Positions 24,161 to 34,355 of a DNA stretch of 64,000 nucleotides are shown piece by piece. A model generated the notes under the pieces. The model ran no database searches, was not told the DNA's origin, and saw only the letters and a program-made list of their open reading frames with translations. How positions within the stretch are numbered: position 1 is the stretch's first letter; every line of letters starts with the position of its first letter. The position numbers and the translations under genes were made by a program. The DNA comes from Halomonas piscis (GTDB lineage: Bacteria; Pseudomonadota; Gammaproteobacteria; Pseudomonadales; Halomonadaceae): NCBI RefSeq assembly GCF_031886125.1, contig NZ_CP119391.1, positions 2,604,001-2,668,000 on the forward strand, read 5' to 3'.

Positions 24161-24862
24161 ATGACCGCTGATGCCTCTTTACTGATCGTTGAAGACGAAC
24201 CCAAGATTGCCCGTCTGATGGCCGACTACCTGCAGACCCACGGCTTCGGGACCACCACGCTTGACGACGGCAACGCGGTCATGCCCTGGCTCGAAGAGCA
24301 GCAGCCGGCGCTGATCCTTCTGGACCTGATGCTGCCGGGGCAGGACGGCCTCAGCCTTTGCCGCAGCATTCGCCAGCGCTATCCGCAGACGGCCATCATC
24401 ATGGTGACCGCCAAGGTCGAAGAAGTAGACCGCCTGCTGGGGCTGGAGCTCGGCGCCGATGACTACATCTGCAAGCCCTTCAGCCCGCGCGAAGTGGTCG
24501 CCCGGGTCAAGGCCGTGCTGCGCCGCAGCCAGGCCGCTCAGAGCGCCACGCTCGCCGTCGATGACCCCAACGCGCCGGTGCAGCTGAACGAAGACGGCTG
24601 GCAGGCCATCGCGGGCGGCCAGGATCTGGGGCTCACCGCGGTGGAGTTCCAGCTGCTGCGGGTGATGATGCGGGCGCCGGGGCGAATCTTCAGCCGCGAG
24701 CAGCTGATGGATCACATGTATCGCGACAACCGCATTGTCTCCGAGCGCACCGTGGACAGCCACGTCAAGAAGCTGCGCAAGAAAATCAGCGAAGTGCTCC
24801 CCGAGCGCGACATCATTCGCTCGGTGTACGGCGTGGGCTACAAGTATCAGCCCGACGAATAA
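24161..24862 (+). CDS. OmpR-family response regulator, BaeR-like
   Basis: The protein has 233 residues. The receiver domain (about 8-120) has the phosphoacceptor Asp in ALILLDLMLPGQDG, the Thr in IIMVTAK and the Lys in DDYICKPFSPRE. The winged-helix DNA-binding domain is at about 135-230 (SERTVDSHVKKLRKKI). It is the partner of the upstream kinase and probably controls the Spy-like gene 102 bp downstream. Confidence 0.9.
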   Translation: MTADASLLIVEDEPKIARLMADYLQTHGFGTTTLDDGNAVMPWLEEQQPALILLDLMLPGQDGLSLCRSIRQRYPQTAIIMVTAKVEEVDRLLGLELGADDYICKPFSPREVVARVKAVLRRSQAAQSATLAVDDPNAPVQLNEDGWQAIAGGQDLGLTAVEFQLLRVMMRAPGRIFSREQLMDHMYRDNRIVSERTVDSHVKKLRKKISEVLPERDIIRSVYGVGYKYQPDE

Positions 24863-24964
24863 GGCCGGGATCACGTTATTTACACACTGGCTGCAAGGGG
24901 TTTGCACCGGCATGCGAGAGGCTCGGAACAACTCGTCAACATCATTGCTATTCAAGGAGCTGTC

Positions 24965-25354
24965 ATGACATCGCCGCTGACGCTACGCCAACGCCTTGCC
25001 CCCGCCCTGCTGGCGGCCGTCCTGCTGCCGCTGGCGTTTAGCGCCCAGGCTGCCCCCGGCCAGGGCGCCCAGGCCGGCGACATGCCCGATGCGCTCAAGG
25101 AGCGCATGGAAGAGCGCCGCCAGGCCGTGTATGACAAGGCCGGCATCGATCAGGCTACCCGCGAGGAGCTCAACACCGCCCAGAAAGAGCACTACCAGGC
25201 CATGCAGGAGCTGCGCCAGGACTATCGCCAGCGCATGCAGGAGATCCTCACCGAAGAGCAGCAGCAGTCGCTCAACGAGGCCATGCGCGAGGTTCAGCGC
25301 GAGCAGATGCAGCAGCGCGGCCAGGGTCAGGGCGAGCCCATGCCGCAGCAGTAA
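24965..25354 (+). CDS. Spy/CpxP-like periplasmic protein
   Basis: A 129-residue protein with a Sec signal peptide (about 1-28, AQA cleavage) and a mature part made of long charged helices rich in Gln, Glu and Arg (ALKERMEERRQ, ELRQDYRQRMQEILTEEQQQ), as in Spy-type chaperones. The LTxxQ signature is present only loosely as LTEEQQ. The ATG has AAGGAGCTGTC upstream. Its position after a BaeSR-like pair fits E. coli, where BaeSR controls spy. Confidence 0.7.
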   Translation: MTSPLTLRQRLAPALLAAVLLPLAFSAQAAPGQGAQAGDMPDALKERMEERRQAVYDKAGIDQATREELNTAQKEHYQAMQELRQDYRQRMQEILTEEQQQSLNEAMREVQREQMQQRGQGQGEPMPQQ

Positions 25355-25406
25355 CGAGCGAACCTTTCCGGAACACGGCAGCAGCTGGTCTGGTATAGTG
25401 GCGTGC

Positions 25407-25429
25407 GGCGCGATGCTGCGCGCCTTTTT
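25407..25429 (+). terminator. Rho-independent terminator
   Basis: GGCGCG/CGCGCC with a 6-base loop, followed by five T, lies about 50 bp after the Spy-like gene and about 30 bp before the SulP gene. Confidence 0.65.
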
Positions 25430-25458
25430 GTATTCGCCCGTTTCAGCCCGGAGTCTTC

Positions 25459-27192
25459 ATGTCGCGCCTGTGGTCTGCCCTGTCCCGTTTTCCCCTTCCC
25501 GGCCAAGCGCTGGCCCACGCCTGGCAGGCAGGCTTTAGCCCGGGGCGGCTGAAAAACGACGTGCTCGCAGGCCTGACCATCGGCGTCGTCGCCGTGCCGC
25601 TGTCCATGGCGCTGGCCATTGCCACCGGGGTAGCGCCCCAGCACGGGCTCTACACGGCGATCGTTGCCGGCGCGCTGATCGCCCTTACCGGCGGCTCAAG
25701 ATTCAACATTTCCGGTCCCACGGCGGCGTTCGTGGTGATCCTCTTTCCCATCGTGTCCAGCTACGGCCTGGGCGGGCTGCTGATTGCTACCCTGATGGCG
25801 GGCATTATCCTGTTGACGCTGGGCCTTGCCCGGCTGGGCAGCCTGATTCAGTACGTGCCCTACCCCGTGATACTCGGCTTTACCGCCGGTATCGGCACTG
25901 TCATTGCCCTGCTGCAGCTGCCCGACTTCTTCGGCCTTTCAGACCTCGAGCTTGGCGACAACACCCTGGCCAACGGCTGGCTGATCGCCCGATCGCTCCC
26001 CGGACTCGTGCCGGCGGAGCTGGGGGTCGGCGTCATCACGCTCGCCACCCTGCTTGTCTGGCCGCGCCTGAAAACCCCGGTACCCGCCCCCCTGGCCGGG
26101 CTTGCCGTGGGCACGCTTGTGGCCCTGCTGCTCGCCGCGCTGGGGGTCGAGGTCGACACCATCGCCTCGCGCTTTGATTGGACGATCGACGGCCAGAGCG
26201 GCAGCGGCATTCCCCCGCTGGCGCCGAGCTTTGACCTGCCGTGGCATTTTCCCGGCGCCGACGGCGAGCCCTTGACGCTGGACTTTGCCCTGATCCAGGC
26301 GCTGCTGGGGCCGGCGCTGGCCATTGCCCTGCTGGCGGCCATCGAATCGCTGCTCTGCGCCGTGGTCGCCGACGGCCTCACCCGCACCCGTCACGACCCC
26401 AACGCCGAGCTCGTCGGCCAGGGCATCGGCAACATCGTGGTGCCGTTTTTCGGCGGCATCACCGCCACCGCCGCCCTGGCGCGCACCGCCACCAACATCA
26501 AGAGCGGCGCGTTTTCCCCCCTGTCGGCGGTGGTGCACTCGCTGGTGGTCCTGCTGGCGGTGGTGGTGCTCGCCGGCGTGCTGGGCCGCGTTCCCATGTC
26601 TGCGCTGGCCGCCCTGCTTTTGATCATTGCCTGGAACATGAGCGAAGCCAAAAACTTCGTGCACACGCTGAGAACCGCGCCGGCAAGCGACGTCGGGGTG
26701 CTGGTGATCTGCTTCGGGCTGACCGTGGCCTTCGACATGGTGGTGGCCGTCGCCGTGGGCATCAGCCTCGCCGCGGCGCTGTTCATCCGCCGCATGGCCC
26801 AGCTGACCGGCGCCGAGCGCCTGCCCGAGCGCCCGGCGGGCAGCCCCGAGCTCCCCGCGGGTACCGCGCTTTACCGCATCAGCGGACCGATGTTCTTCGG
26901 CGCGGCGGAAAAGGCCATTGCCACCCTGCGCACCGTGGATCAGGACGTGCATACGGTGCTGCTCGACATGCGCACCGTCCCCAGCATCGACGCCACGGCC
27001 ATGGTGGCCCTTGACGGGCTGCGTCGGGAGCTTGCCGAACAGCATATCGGGCTGGTGTTCATCGGCCTGCCGGCGCGCATGCAGCTCAAGCTCAAGCGCG
27101 CCGGCATCGGCCGCCGGGCGGGCCAACTTGCCATGGCCGAGAGTGTCGAGCGCGCCGCGCAGCTCGCGCGGCGCTGGCAGGCAGCGGGCTAG
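25459..27192 (+). CDS. SulP-family anion transporter with STAS domain
   Basis: A 577-residue protein. The membrane part (about 30-430) has the SulP features [21 protein letters not shown] near the start and [14 protein letters not shown] cytoplasmic STAS domain follows (about 450-565; [19 protein letters not shown]). Members move sulfate, bicarbonate or dicarboxylates with protons or sodium. A SulP protein in a halophile could be a bicarbonate or sulfate importer, but the substrate cannot be told. The stop overlaps the end of the convergent aldehyde dehydrogenase gene. Confidence 0.9.
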   Translation: MSRLWSALSRFPLPGQALAHAWQAGFSPGRLKNDVLAGLTIGVVAVPLSMALAIATGVAPQHGLYTAIVAGALIALTGGSRFNISGPTAAFVVILFPIVSSYGLGGLLIATLMAGIILLTLGLARLGSLIQYVPYPVILGFTAGIGTVIALLQLPDFFGLSDLELGDNTLANGWLIARSLPGLVPAELGVGVITLATLLVWPRLKTPVPAPLAGLAVGTLVALLLAALGVEVDTIASRFDWTIDGQSGSGIPPLAPSFDLPWHFPGADGEPLTLDFALIQALLGPALAIALLAAIESLLCAVVADGLTRTRHDPNAELVGQGIGNIVVPFFGGITATAALARTATNIKSGAFSPLSAVVHSLVVLLAVVVLAGVLGRVPMSALAALLLIIAWNMSEAKNFVHTLRTAPASDVGVLVICFGLTVAFDMVVAVAVGISLAAALFIRRMAQLTGAERLPERPAGSPELPAGTALYRISGPMFFGAAEKAIATLRTVDQDVHTVLLDMRTVPSIDATAMVALDGLRRELAEQHIGLVFIGLPARMQLKLKRAGIGRRAGQLAMAESVERAAQLARRWQAAG

Positions 27193-28709
27193 AAAAAGCC
27201 CACGGGATTGACGTCGTAGCTTACCAGCAGGTTCTTGGTCTGCTGGTAGTGCTCAAGGGCCATCTTGTGGGTTTCGCGCCCCACGCCGGATTTCTTGTAG
27301 CCGCCGAACGCCGCGTGGGCCGGGTACTGGTGATAGCAGTTGGTCCAGACGCGTCCGGCCTGGATGCCGCGCCCCATGCGGAAGGCCACGTTGATGTCGC
27401 GGCTCCATACCCCGGCACCAAGGCCAAACTCGGTGTCGTTGGCAATGGCCAGCGCCTCGGCCTCGTCCTTGAAGGTGGTGACGGCCACCACCGGGCCGAA
27501 GATTTCCTCCTGAAAGACCCGCATTTTGTTGCGGCCCTCGAGCAGCGTCGGCTGGACGTAATAGCCCTGGTCAAGACCGCCCTCCATGGCCTCGCGGTCG
27601 CCGCCGGTGAGAAACTCGGCGCCCTCTTCTCTGGCCACTTCCATATACGACATGATCTTGTCGAACTGCTCCCGGGACGCCTGGGCGCCCACCTGCACCT
27701 CGGTGTCCAGGGGATTGCCGCGCCTGATGGCCAGCGTACGCTCGATCACCCGGGCCATGAAGTCGTCGTACATGCTCTCCTGCACCAGCGCCCGGGACGG
27801 GCAGGTGCAGACCTCGCCCTGGTTCAGAAACGCCATCACCAGGCCTTCCACGGCCTTGTCGATGAACGCCGGCTCGGCGTTCATGATGTCGGCAAAGTAG
27901 ACGTTGGGCGACTTGCCGCCGAGCTCCACGGTCGAGGGGATGATGTTCTCCGCCGCGCAGCCGAGAATATGGGCGCCTACCGGCGTCGAGCCGGTAAAGG
28001 CAATCTTGGCAATGCGCGGGCTCGACGCCAGCGCTTGGCCGGCCTCTTCGCCCAGGCCGTTGACGATGTTGACCACCCCGGGCGGCAGCAAGTCGCCGAT
28101 CAGCTTCATCAGCTCGAGGATCGAGGCCGGCGTCTGCTCGGCGGGCTTGAGCACCACGCAGTTGCCGGCGGCAAGCGCGGGTGCCAGCTTCCAGGTGGCC
28201 ATCAGCAGCGGGAAGTTCCAGGGGATGATCTGGCCGACCACTCCCAGCGGCTCGTGAAAATGGTAGGCCACGGTGTTGCCGTCAATGTCCGCCGTCGCGC
28301 CTTCCTGGGCGCGAATGCAGCCGGCAAAGTAGCGGAAATGATCCACTGCCAGGGGCAGGTCGGCGTTGAGGCATTCGCGAATGGCCTTGCCGTTGTCCCA
28401 GGTTTCCGCCACGGCAAGCTTTTCCAGGTGCTGCTCGATGCGGTCGGCAATGCGCAGCAGCACGTTGCCGCGCGCCGCCGGCGCCGTGCTGCCCCACTCC
28501 GGGGCCGCGGCGTGGGCGGCGTCCAGCGCCTTGTCGACGTCCTCGCCGGACGAGCGGGGGATCTCGCAGAAAACGTCGCCGTTGACCGGGCTGACGTTGT
28601 CGAAGTATTCCCCGTTGACCGGCGGCACAAACTCGCCGCCGATATAGTTGCCGTAGCGCTGTTCGAAGGTGATCAGAGCATCGGTGTCGCCAGGGTTGGC
28701 ATAGATCAT
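27189..28709 (-). CDS. exaC: Aldehyde dehydrogenase, ExaC/AcoD type
   Basis: A 506-residue NAD-dependent aldehyde dehydrogenase. The cofactor region is [20 protein letters not shown], the catalytic Glu is in TVELGGKSP and the Cys in [13 protein letters not shown], a form typical of the ExaC/AldB/AcoD acetaldehyde dehydrogenases. The C-terminal [21 protein letters not shown] also fits them. It oxidises acetaldehyde or similar short aldehydes to acids. It is a single gene with its own promoter region (28710-28830), overlapping the SulP gene by four bases at the 3' end. Confidence 0.9.
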   Translation of the reverse strand: MIYANPGDTDALITFEQRYGNYIGGEFVPPVNGEYFDNVSPVNGDVFCEIPRSSGEDVDKALDAAHAAAPEWGSTAPAARGNVLLRIADRIEQHLEKLAVAETWDNGKAIRECLNADLPLAVDHFRYFAGCIRAQEGATADIDGNTVAYHFHEPLGVVGQIIPWNFPLLMATWKLAPALAAGNCVVLKPAEQTPASILELMKLIGDLLPPGVVNIVNGLGEEAGQALASSPRIAKIAFTGSTPVGAHILGCAAENIIPSTVELGGKSPNVYFADIMNAEPAFIDKAVEGLVMAFLNQGEVCTCPSRALVQESMYDDFMARVIERTLAIRRGNPLDTEVQVGAQASREQFDKIMSYMEVAREEGAEFLTGGDREAMEGGLDQGYYVQPTLLEGRNKMRVFQEEIFGPVVAVTTFKDEAEALAIANDTEFGLGAGVWSRDINVAFRMGRGIQAGRVWTNCYHQYPAHAAFGGYKKSGVGRETHKMALEHYQQTKNLLVSYDVNPVGFF

Positions 28710-28829
28710 GGCATGGCTCCTGCAAGACTGAGGATGAATGCTGCCCCTCGATCAGTGTTGGCCAGCCAGGACGTTTAGCAAATCATCCGAACGTCGTAGG
28801 CCGGCCTGCCCCCGGCAAGCGCCGCCACG

Positions 28830-29258
28830 CTAGCGCACGATCATCACCGAGGCGCTGGCATGGTGCACCACGTGCTCCGAATTGGGCCCGAGCACGTAGT
28901 CCACAAAGCGGCGCTTGTTGTGCGACGCCATGACAATCAGGTCCACCTCCAGCTGGTCGGCGACCTTGATGATGCTTTCCCAGGGCGAGCCGTCGACGAC
29001 CACGCTCTGGGTCTGGACGTCGGCGGGTATCTGGTCGTCGATAAAGGCGCGCTGGGCCTCGATGACGGCGGCCCTGGCATCCCGGGCGAAGTTTTTGGGG
29101 AAATAGGCGCCTACCATGGGCATTTTGACGTCCGGGCGCACCGTGAGCACGTGCAGCGATGCCCCGAACGTCCGGCACAGCGTAATCGCCGTCGGCAACG
29201 CCTTTTGCCACGACGCCTCTTCGTTGATATCCACCGGCAGTAGAATCTTGCGGTACAT
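28830..29258 (-). CDS. UspA-family universal stress protein
   Basis: A 142-residue single-domain UspA protein starting MYRKILLPVDINEE. The ATP-binding pattern is near the C-terminus (MASHNKRRFVDYVLGPNSEHVVHHA, Gly-x-N-Ser). It lies 11 bp downstream of the TRAP permease gene with AAGGAGGGCAC before its ATG (29258), so it is co-expressed with the transporter. In Halomonas elongata the UspA protein TeaD regulates the ectoine TRAP transporter TeaABC, so a regulatory role on this transporter is a reasonable analogy. Confidence 0.88.
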   Translation of the reverse strand: MYRKILLPVDINEEASWQKALPTAITLCRTFGASLHVLTVRPDVKMPMVGAYFPKNFARDARAAVIEAQRAFIDDQIPADVQTQSVVVDGSPWESIIKVADQLEVDLIVMASHNKRRFVDYVLGPNSEHVVHHASASVMIVR

Positions 29259-29269
29259 AGTGCCCTCCT

Positions 29270-31897
29270 TTATGCCGCTGCGTCGGGCGTTTTTTCGCGG
29301 CGACGGCGGCGGCGCTGCAGCGCCACCACCAGGCCAAAGACGCCCAGCGCCGGCAGCCACATCCACTCTTTGGTCCAGCGATCCACCGGCGCCTGCACCT
29401 GGATGATTTCCTGATCGAAGTCAAAGCCCATCTCGGCCGCCTGGCTGCCGTAGGTCACCATGTCCACCACGGCCTTGCCGTCTTCGGTGAGAAGCTCGAG
29501 ACCGAGGTTTTCCAGCCGCTCCTGGCCGGTGTCGCCCTCCGGCACGGGCAGCGTCATATAGGTGGTCATCGGCTCGCCGTAGTCGTCAAGCCCGCTGATC
29601 TGCAGGCGCAGCGTGGCGTTGGCACCCGCCTCACCCAGCGCTTCGACAAACTGCGCCGGCGGAATGTCGCGGTACGGGTCGTGCAGCTGATCCATCCAGA
29701 AGCCCGGGCGGAACAGGGTAAAGGCGACCAGCAGCAGCAGCGCGGACTCGTACCAGCGGCTGCGGGTGATCATGTAGCCCTGGGTGGCGGCGGCAAAGAT
29801 CAGCATGGCGCCGGTCGCCACCACGAAGATCAGCAGGCCCTGCAGGGGACTGACGCCGATCAGCAGAAGGTCGGTGTTGAAGATGAACAGAAACGGCAGC
29901 GCCGCGGTGCGCAGGCTGTAGTAGAACGCCTGGAAGCCCGTGCGTATGGGGTCGCCGCCGGACACCGCCGCCGCGGCAAAGGACGCCAGCCCCACCGGGG
30001 GCGTGACGTCCGCCATGATGCCGAAGTAGAACACGAACAGATGCACCGCGATCAGCGGCACCAGCAGGCCGTTTTGCTGGCCCAGATGGATGATCACCGG
30101 CGCCAGCAGCGCCGAGACCACGATGTAGTTGGCGGTGGTGGGCAGGCCCATGCCGAGAATCAGGCTGAGCACGGCGGTAAAGAAGAGAATGAGCAGCAGA
30201 TTGCCCATGGCGATGGTTTCCACCACGTCGGCCAGCACCAGGCCCACGCCTGTCTGCGACACGGCGCCGACGATGATGCCGGCGGTGGCGGTGGCAATGC
30301 CGATGCCGATCATGTTGCGCGCGCCGGTCACCAGCCCGTTCCACAGGTCAAGCGCTCCCTCCTTGAGGTCCTCGCCCAGATTGCCCCGGCCGCGCAGGGC
30401 CGCGGTGATCGGCCGCTGGGTGAGCATGATGAAGATCATGAAGACCGTGGCCCAGAAGGCCGACAGCCCCGGCGACAGCCGCTCGACCATCAAGCACCAG
30501 ATCAGCACCACCACCGGCAGGATATACTGCAGCCCGACCATCACCGTGGGCCGAGTCTGCGGCAGCTCGTAGATGGGCCTGCTCGGATCGTCCAGCTCAA
30601 GCTCGGGGTAGCCCGACGCCAGCTTCAGCAGCCCCAGATAGACCACCACCAGCCCGGCCGAAATCACCCAGGGCGCCGCCGCGCCCAGCACCGGCTTGAG
30701 CCAGCCAAGGCCATAGTAGACCCCCAGACCGACGCCCATCATCAGCAACAGGCCGGCGAGAAATCCGCTGACCTTGCGCACCAGCGGTTTGGGTGGGTTG
30801 GTACTTTGCAGCCCCTCCATGTTGGCCTTGAGCGCTTCCAGGTGGACGATGTAAATCAGCGCGATATAGGAGATCAGCGCCGGCAAAAAGGCGTGCTTGA
30901 TTACCTCGACGTAGGAAATGCCGACGTATTCCACCATCAAAAAAGCGGCCGCGCCCATGACCGGCGGCATGATCTGGCCGTTGACCGAAGAGGCCACCTC
31001 GACGGCGCCGGCCTTCTCCGACGGAAAGCCCACCCGCTTCATCATGGGAATGGTGAACGTCCCGGTGGTCACGGTGTTGGCAATGGAGGAGCCGGAAATC
31101 AGCCCGGTCATGCCCGAGGCCACGACCGCCGCCTTGGCCGGACCGCCCTTGAAATGGCCCAGCATGGAAAAGGCCACCTTGATGAAATAGTTGCCGGCGC
31201 CGGCCTTGTCCAGCAGCGCGCCGAACAGGACGAACAGAAACACGAAGCTGGTCGACACCCCCAGCGCAATGCCGAATACCCCCTGGGTTGTCAGCCACTG
31301 GTGGTTGATCAGCCCGTAAAGGCTCACGCCCTTGTGCGCCAGCATGCCCGGCATCCAGGGACCGGCCAGGGAATAGGTCAGAAACACCAGCGCGACAATG
31401 GTCAGCGGCGGGCCCAGGGCGCGCCGCGTGGCCTCTAGCAGCAGTACAATGCCCGTGACCCCGACCACCACGTCCTGGATCAGCGGCGCGCTGGGGCGCT
31501 GGGCGAGCGACTCGTAGAACAAAAACATGTAGGCGCCGCAGAACGCCGCCAGCCCGGCCAGTAGCCAGTCCTGCAGGGGAACACGATCCCGCGGCGAGCG
31601 CTTGAGCGCGGGGTAGGCCATATAGGCCAGAAACAGGGCGAACGCCAGGTGGACCGAGCGCGACTCGGTGGCGTTGAACACCCCGACGCCGAAGACGAAC
31701 GGCAGGGGCGAGGCGATCCACAGCTGGAACAGCGACCAGGCCGCGGCAATGCCCACCAGCAGTTTGCCGGGGGCGCCGGCGGGCTTGCGCGCCCCGGAAT
31801 CGGTCGAGGCGACCATATCGTCAAGATCCACCTGGGGTTCCAGCGTGGTATCGGCGCGACTAGCCGACGGCGGCATTTTTTTGCTGTGCTGTGTCAT
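29270..31897 (-). CDS. TRAP transporter fused permease (4TM + 12TM), TAXI type
   Basis: An 875-residue membrane protein that joins the small DctQ-like part (about residues 45-200) and the large DctM-like part (about 210-700), followed by further transmembrane segments and an extra soluble segment near the C-terminus (about 740-840). Motifs include ASGMTGLISGSSIANTVTTG and MGLPTTANYIVVSALLAP, typical of fused TRAP permeases that work with TAXI binding proteins. It uses a sodium gradient to import an organic acid or similar solute. I start at the ATG at 31897; the frame opens at a TTG two codons earlier. The binding protein is encoded 239 bp upstream. Confidence 0.88.
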   Translation of the reverse strand: MTQHSKKMPPSASRADTTLEPQVDLDDMVASTDSGARKPAGAPGKLLVGIAAAWSLFQLWIASPLPFVFGVGVFNATESRSVHLAFALFLAYMAYPALKRSPRDRVPLQDWLLAGLAAFCGAYMFLFYESLAQRPSAPLIQDVVVGVTGIVLLLEATRRALGPPLTIVALVFLTYSLAGPWMPGMLAHKGVSLYGLINHQWLTTQGVFGIALGVSTSFVFLFVLFGALLDKAGAGNYFIKVAFSMLGHFKGGPAKAAVVASGMTGLISGSSIANTVTTGTFTIPMMKRVGFPSEKAGAVEVASSVNGQIMPPVMGAAAFLMVEYVGISYVEVIKHAFLPALISYIALIYIVHLEALKANMEGLQSTNPPKPLVRKVSGFLAGLLLMMGVGLGVYYGLGWLKPVLGAAAPWVISAGLVVVYLGLLKLASGYPELELDDPSRPIYELPQTRPTVMVGLQYILPVVVLIWCLMVERLSPGLSAFWATVFMIFIMLTQRPITAALRGRGNLGEDLKEGALDLWNGLVTGARNMIGIGIATATAGIIVGAVSQTGVGLVLADVVETIAMGNLLLILFFTAVLSLILGMGLPTTANYIVVSALLAPVIIHLGQQNGLLVPLIAVHLFVFYFGIMADVTPPVGLASFAAAAVSGGDPIRTGFQAFYYSLRTAALPFLFIFNTDLLLIGVSPLQGLLIFVVATGAMLIFAAATQGYMITRSRWYESALLLLVAFTLFRPGFWMDQLHDPYRDIPPAQFVEALGEAGANATLRLQISGLDDYGEPMTTYMTLPVPEGDTGQERLENLGLELLTEDGKAVVDMVTYGSQAAEMGFDFDQEIIQVQAPVDRWTKEWMWLPALGVFGLVVALQRRRRRREKTPDAAA

Positions 31898-32072
31898 AAG
31901 CAAGCCCTGCTTAAGTAGAAAGAACGAAGCGCAGTATCAGCAGCAGAGCCGCTGTCCGCCTGCGCGCGGAAGCGCGATTTTCGTCGTCTCGGCCCGCCGG
32001 TGCAATCATTGTTTTAGCCTTTCGGCGAGCGACCCGCCGGCAGGCACGGCCGACGACCATGGCGGAAACGCA

Positions 32073-32100
32073 GCGCGCGGCTCCACCGGGAGCCGCGCGC
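32073..32100 (-). terminator. Strong hairpin between binding protein and permease genes
   Basis: A perfect 12-bp GC stem (32073-32084 with 32089-32100) with a 4-base loop lies 36 bp after the binding-protein stop. It has no T run on the minus strand. It probably stabilises the binding-protein mRNA or partly stops transcription, giving more binding protein than permease. Confidence 0.6.
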
Positions 32101-32135
32101 ATGATCAGACAGGCATGGTTGGGCGCTTCGCCGAC

Positions 32136-33134
32136 TTATTCGTCGTCGTCGATCCAGCCCTGCTCGCGGTAGTAGCGCGCGGCTCCTTCGTGCAGCGGCG
32201 CGGATAGGCCGGTAGTGACCATTTCTTCGGGATCGAGATTTTCAAACGCCGGGTGCAGCCGCTTGAAGCGATCGAAGTTGTCGAACACGGCCTTGACGGT
32301 CTGGTAGACCACTTCGTCGTCGGTGTCTGCCGTGGTCACGAAGGTGGCCGCTACGCCGAAGGTTTCGACGTCGTCGGGGTTGTTCTTGTAAAGCCCGCCG
32401 GGAATGGTCGACATGGAGTAGTAGGGATACTCGTCGACGATGCCCTGGATGTCCTCATCGTTGAGCGGGATCAGGCGAGAATCCACGGTGGTCGTGGCTT
32501 CCTGGATCGCGCCGTTGGGGTGGCCCACTACGTAGGTCATGGCGTCGATGTTGTTGTCGGCCAGTGCCGAGGCCATTTCCGCCGCGTCCAGCTGGGAGGC
32601 AAGGGCAAAGGTCTCCTTGTCCCAACCCTTGGCGTCCATCACCACTTCCATGGTGTTGCGCTGGCCGGAGCCGGGGTTGCCGATGTTGACCCGCTTGTCG
32701 ACCAGGTCGTCCAGGGTTTCGATGCCGGAGTCGGCCCGGGCCAGAAGCGTCAGCGGCTCGCCGTGGATGCGGAATACCGCCCGCAGGTCCTCGAAGGCGT
32801 CGTCTTCGAAATTGCCCTTGCCTTCATAGGCCTGGTACTGCACGTCGGACTGCAGCACGCCCATGTCCAGCTCGCCGGACTTCATGCCGTTGGCGTTGGC
32901 CACCGAGCCGCCGGTGGACGGCGCGTTACAACGGATGTTGTGTTCTTCGGTGTTCTTGTTGACCAGGCGGCAGACGGACTGCCCGACCACGTAGTACACG
33001 CCGGTCTGGCCGCCGGTGCCGATGGTCACGTAGCTTTCTTCTTCCTCGGCCACGGCCGGCGCGGCAAAGCTTGCCGCGGCCAGCAGCGCGCCGGAAAGCG
33101 CAGCGGTCGAAAAGGCATGACGTTTCATGGACAT
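32136..33134 (-). CDS. TAXI-family TRAP transporter solute-binding protein
   Basis: A 332-residue periplasmic protein with a signal peptide (about 1-29, cleavage after AVA). The mature N-terminus YVTIGTGGQTGVYYVVGQSVCRLVN is the TAXI signature. Two Cys near the start (in SVCRLVN and IRCNAP) could form a disulfide. Ligands known for TAXI proteins include glutamate and other dicarboxylates. Its place directly after the ureide genes hints at a purine-derived ligand, but this is speculation. AAGGGGA precedes the ATG. Confidence 0.9.
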   Translation of the reverse strand: MSMKRHAFSTAALSGALLAAASFAAPAVAEEEESYVTIGTGGQTGVYYVVGQSVCRLVNKNTEEHNIRCNAPSTGGSVANANGMKSGELDMGVLQSDVQYQAYEGKGNFEDDAFEDLRAVFRIHGEPLTLLARADSGIETLDDLVDKRVNIGNPGSGQRNTMEVVMDAKGWDKETFALASQLDAAEMASALADNNIDAMTYVVGHPNGAIQEATTTVDSRLIPLNDEDIQGIVDEYPYYSMSTIPGGLYKNNPDDVETFGVAATFVTTADTDDEVVYQTVKAVFDNFDRFKRLHPAFENLDPEEMVTTGLSAPLHEGAARYYREQGWIDDDE

Positions 33135-33306
33135 TCCCCTTGATGATGGTGTTATCGGTTATTGTCGTGCTGGTATGGCGGCCAGCACGCATCGGCTAAC
33201 GCTGACAATAGATCAGGCGCCGTCAAACTGCAAAATAGGGCGACGGGCGCCTGATGACAAGCGTTAATGTGACGCACCGTCAACGCTGGCGCTATTCCGT
33301 TGGGCC

Positions 33307-33819
33307 CTATTCCCTCGGGCACTGCCCGGCAAGCGCCGCCGCCGAAACGCAGTCGCCTTCGCTGATCCCTTGGCTGGCAAAGTAGCCGGCGTTGACCTCC
33401 AGCGCCGCATGGTAGGCGCTGCCGGGGGTATATACCGGGCATTCTGCCGCCTTTGCCGACTCGCAGGGCGGCATGGTCTGCAGGCTGACGATGCGCCCGT
33501 CGCCGTCGATAAAGGCGATATCCAGCGGAATCCGGGTGCGATACATCCAGAAGCCGCGGCGCCCCGGCTGGGCCTGCCCGTATACAAACAGCATGCCGTG
33601 GCCCTCGCCCAGCGACCGACGGCCCATCAGCCCCTGCTCGCGCCGGGCCGGCGTGTCGGCGATCTCGACCTCAAGCCGCTGCGGCCCGCTGGCCGTGTGA
33701 ATCACCGCCGTGCGACGCTCGGCTGCCGGCTCCCCGGCCCGCACCCAGGACGTCGGCAGGCAGGCGACGGCGGGCAGCGTCAGCGCTGCGGTCAGCACCC
33801 GGCGGCGTGTCAGCGTCAT
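33307..33819 (-). CDS. DUF192 family exported protein
   Basis: A 170-residue protein with a Tat-like signal (MTLTRRRVLTAALTLPAVA). The DUF192 domain (about 45-165) shows ARREQGLMGRRSLGEGHGMLFVY and the conserved FWMYRTRIPLDIAFID. Function is unknown; DUF192 proteins are small beta-barrel proteins of the envelope. It starts 16 bp after the allA stop codon and may be the last gene of the ureide operon, although no functional link is evident. Confidence 0.82.
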   Translation of the reverse strand: MTLTRRRVLTAALTLPAVACLPTSWVRAGEPAAERRTAVIHTASGPQRLEVEIADTPARREQGLMGRRSLGEGHGMLFVYGQAQPGRRGFWMYRTRIPLDIAFIDGDGRIVSLQTMPPCESAKAAECPVYTPGSAYHAALEVNAGYFASQGISEGDCVSAAALAGQCPRE

Positions 33820-33835
33820 GGCGTGTCCCCCGGGA

Positions 33836-34333
33836 TCATTCGTCGTCTTTCAGCGTAATGCGCAGCTTTAACGGGTATTCATCGCAGTTGTCGCCGTCGC
33901 CGCCGCGGTCGACGACCAGAAACTCGCCCTCGCGCTCCAGCACCGACTGAATGGCGTGCCAGACGCCGGCGCGATAGTTCACGCCCTGGCGGCCGTCGGT
34001 GACAAAGGCGCGCACGTCGCCCGGGTCGATGGTGTCGCCGGCCGGGGCCACCACCACGAGAAAGCGCTCTTCGTGCAGCGGCATGAAGGCCTGGCTGCCC
34101 TGGGGGTGGCGCTCGAGAAACGGCAGCTCCAGGGGCGTAGTGATCGGCTGGCTGACAAAGATGCTGACCACGGTGTGGGCGTTTTCCCCCAGCGTCTCGA
34201 CCTTCGCCAGGTCGTGGTGACGCTGAGTGAGCCCCGAGTTGATCGGGAACGAATCCGAAGTGCGCGCGTCGATCACGTCGCCAAAGGGGGCAAAGGCTTC
34301 CGCCGTCAGCGGCTCTGCAACAAGTTCCAGCAT
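33836..34333 (-). CDS. allA: Ureidoglycolate lyase AllA
   Basis: A 165-residue cupin-like enzyme that splits (S)-ureidoglycolate into glyoxylate and urea, the last step of ureide breakdown. Features are EAFAPFGDVID near the start, LERHPQGSQAFMPL in the middle and the VWHAIQSVLE metal/substrate region. GGAGAGACC precedes the ATG. It lies 22 bp downstream of the ureidoglycine aminohydrolase gene. Confidence 0.93.
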   Translation of the reverse strand: MLELVAEPLTAEAFAPFGDVIDARTSDSFPINSGLTQRHHDLAKVETLGENAHTVVSIFVSQPITTPLELPFLERHPQGSQAFMPLHEERFLVVVAPAGDTIDPGDVRAFVTDGRQGVNYRAGVWHAIQSVLEREGEFLVVDRGGDGDNCDEYPLKLRITLKDDE

Positions 34334-34355
34334 GGTCTCTCCTCGACGTTACGCC

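Noticed and set aside
29681..31438. 585-residue open frame opposite the TRAP permease
   Set aside because: The translation is rich in His, Gln and Gly, typical of an antisense shadow of a hydrophobic protein.
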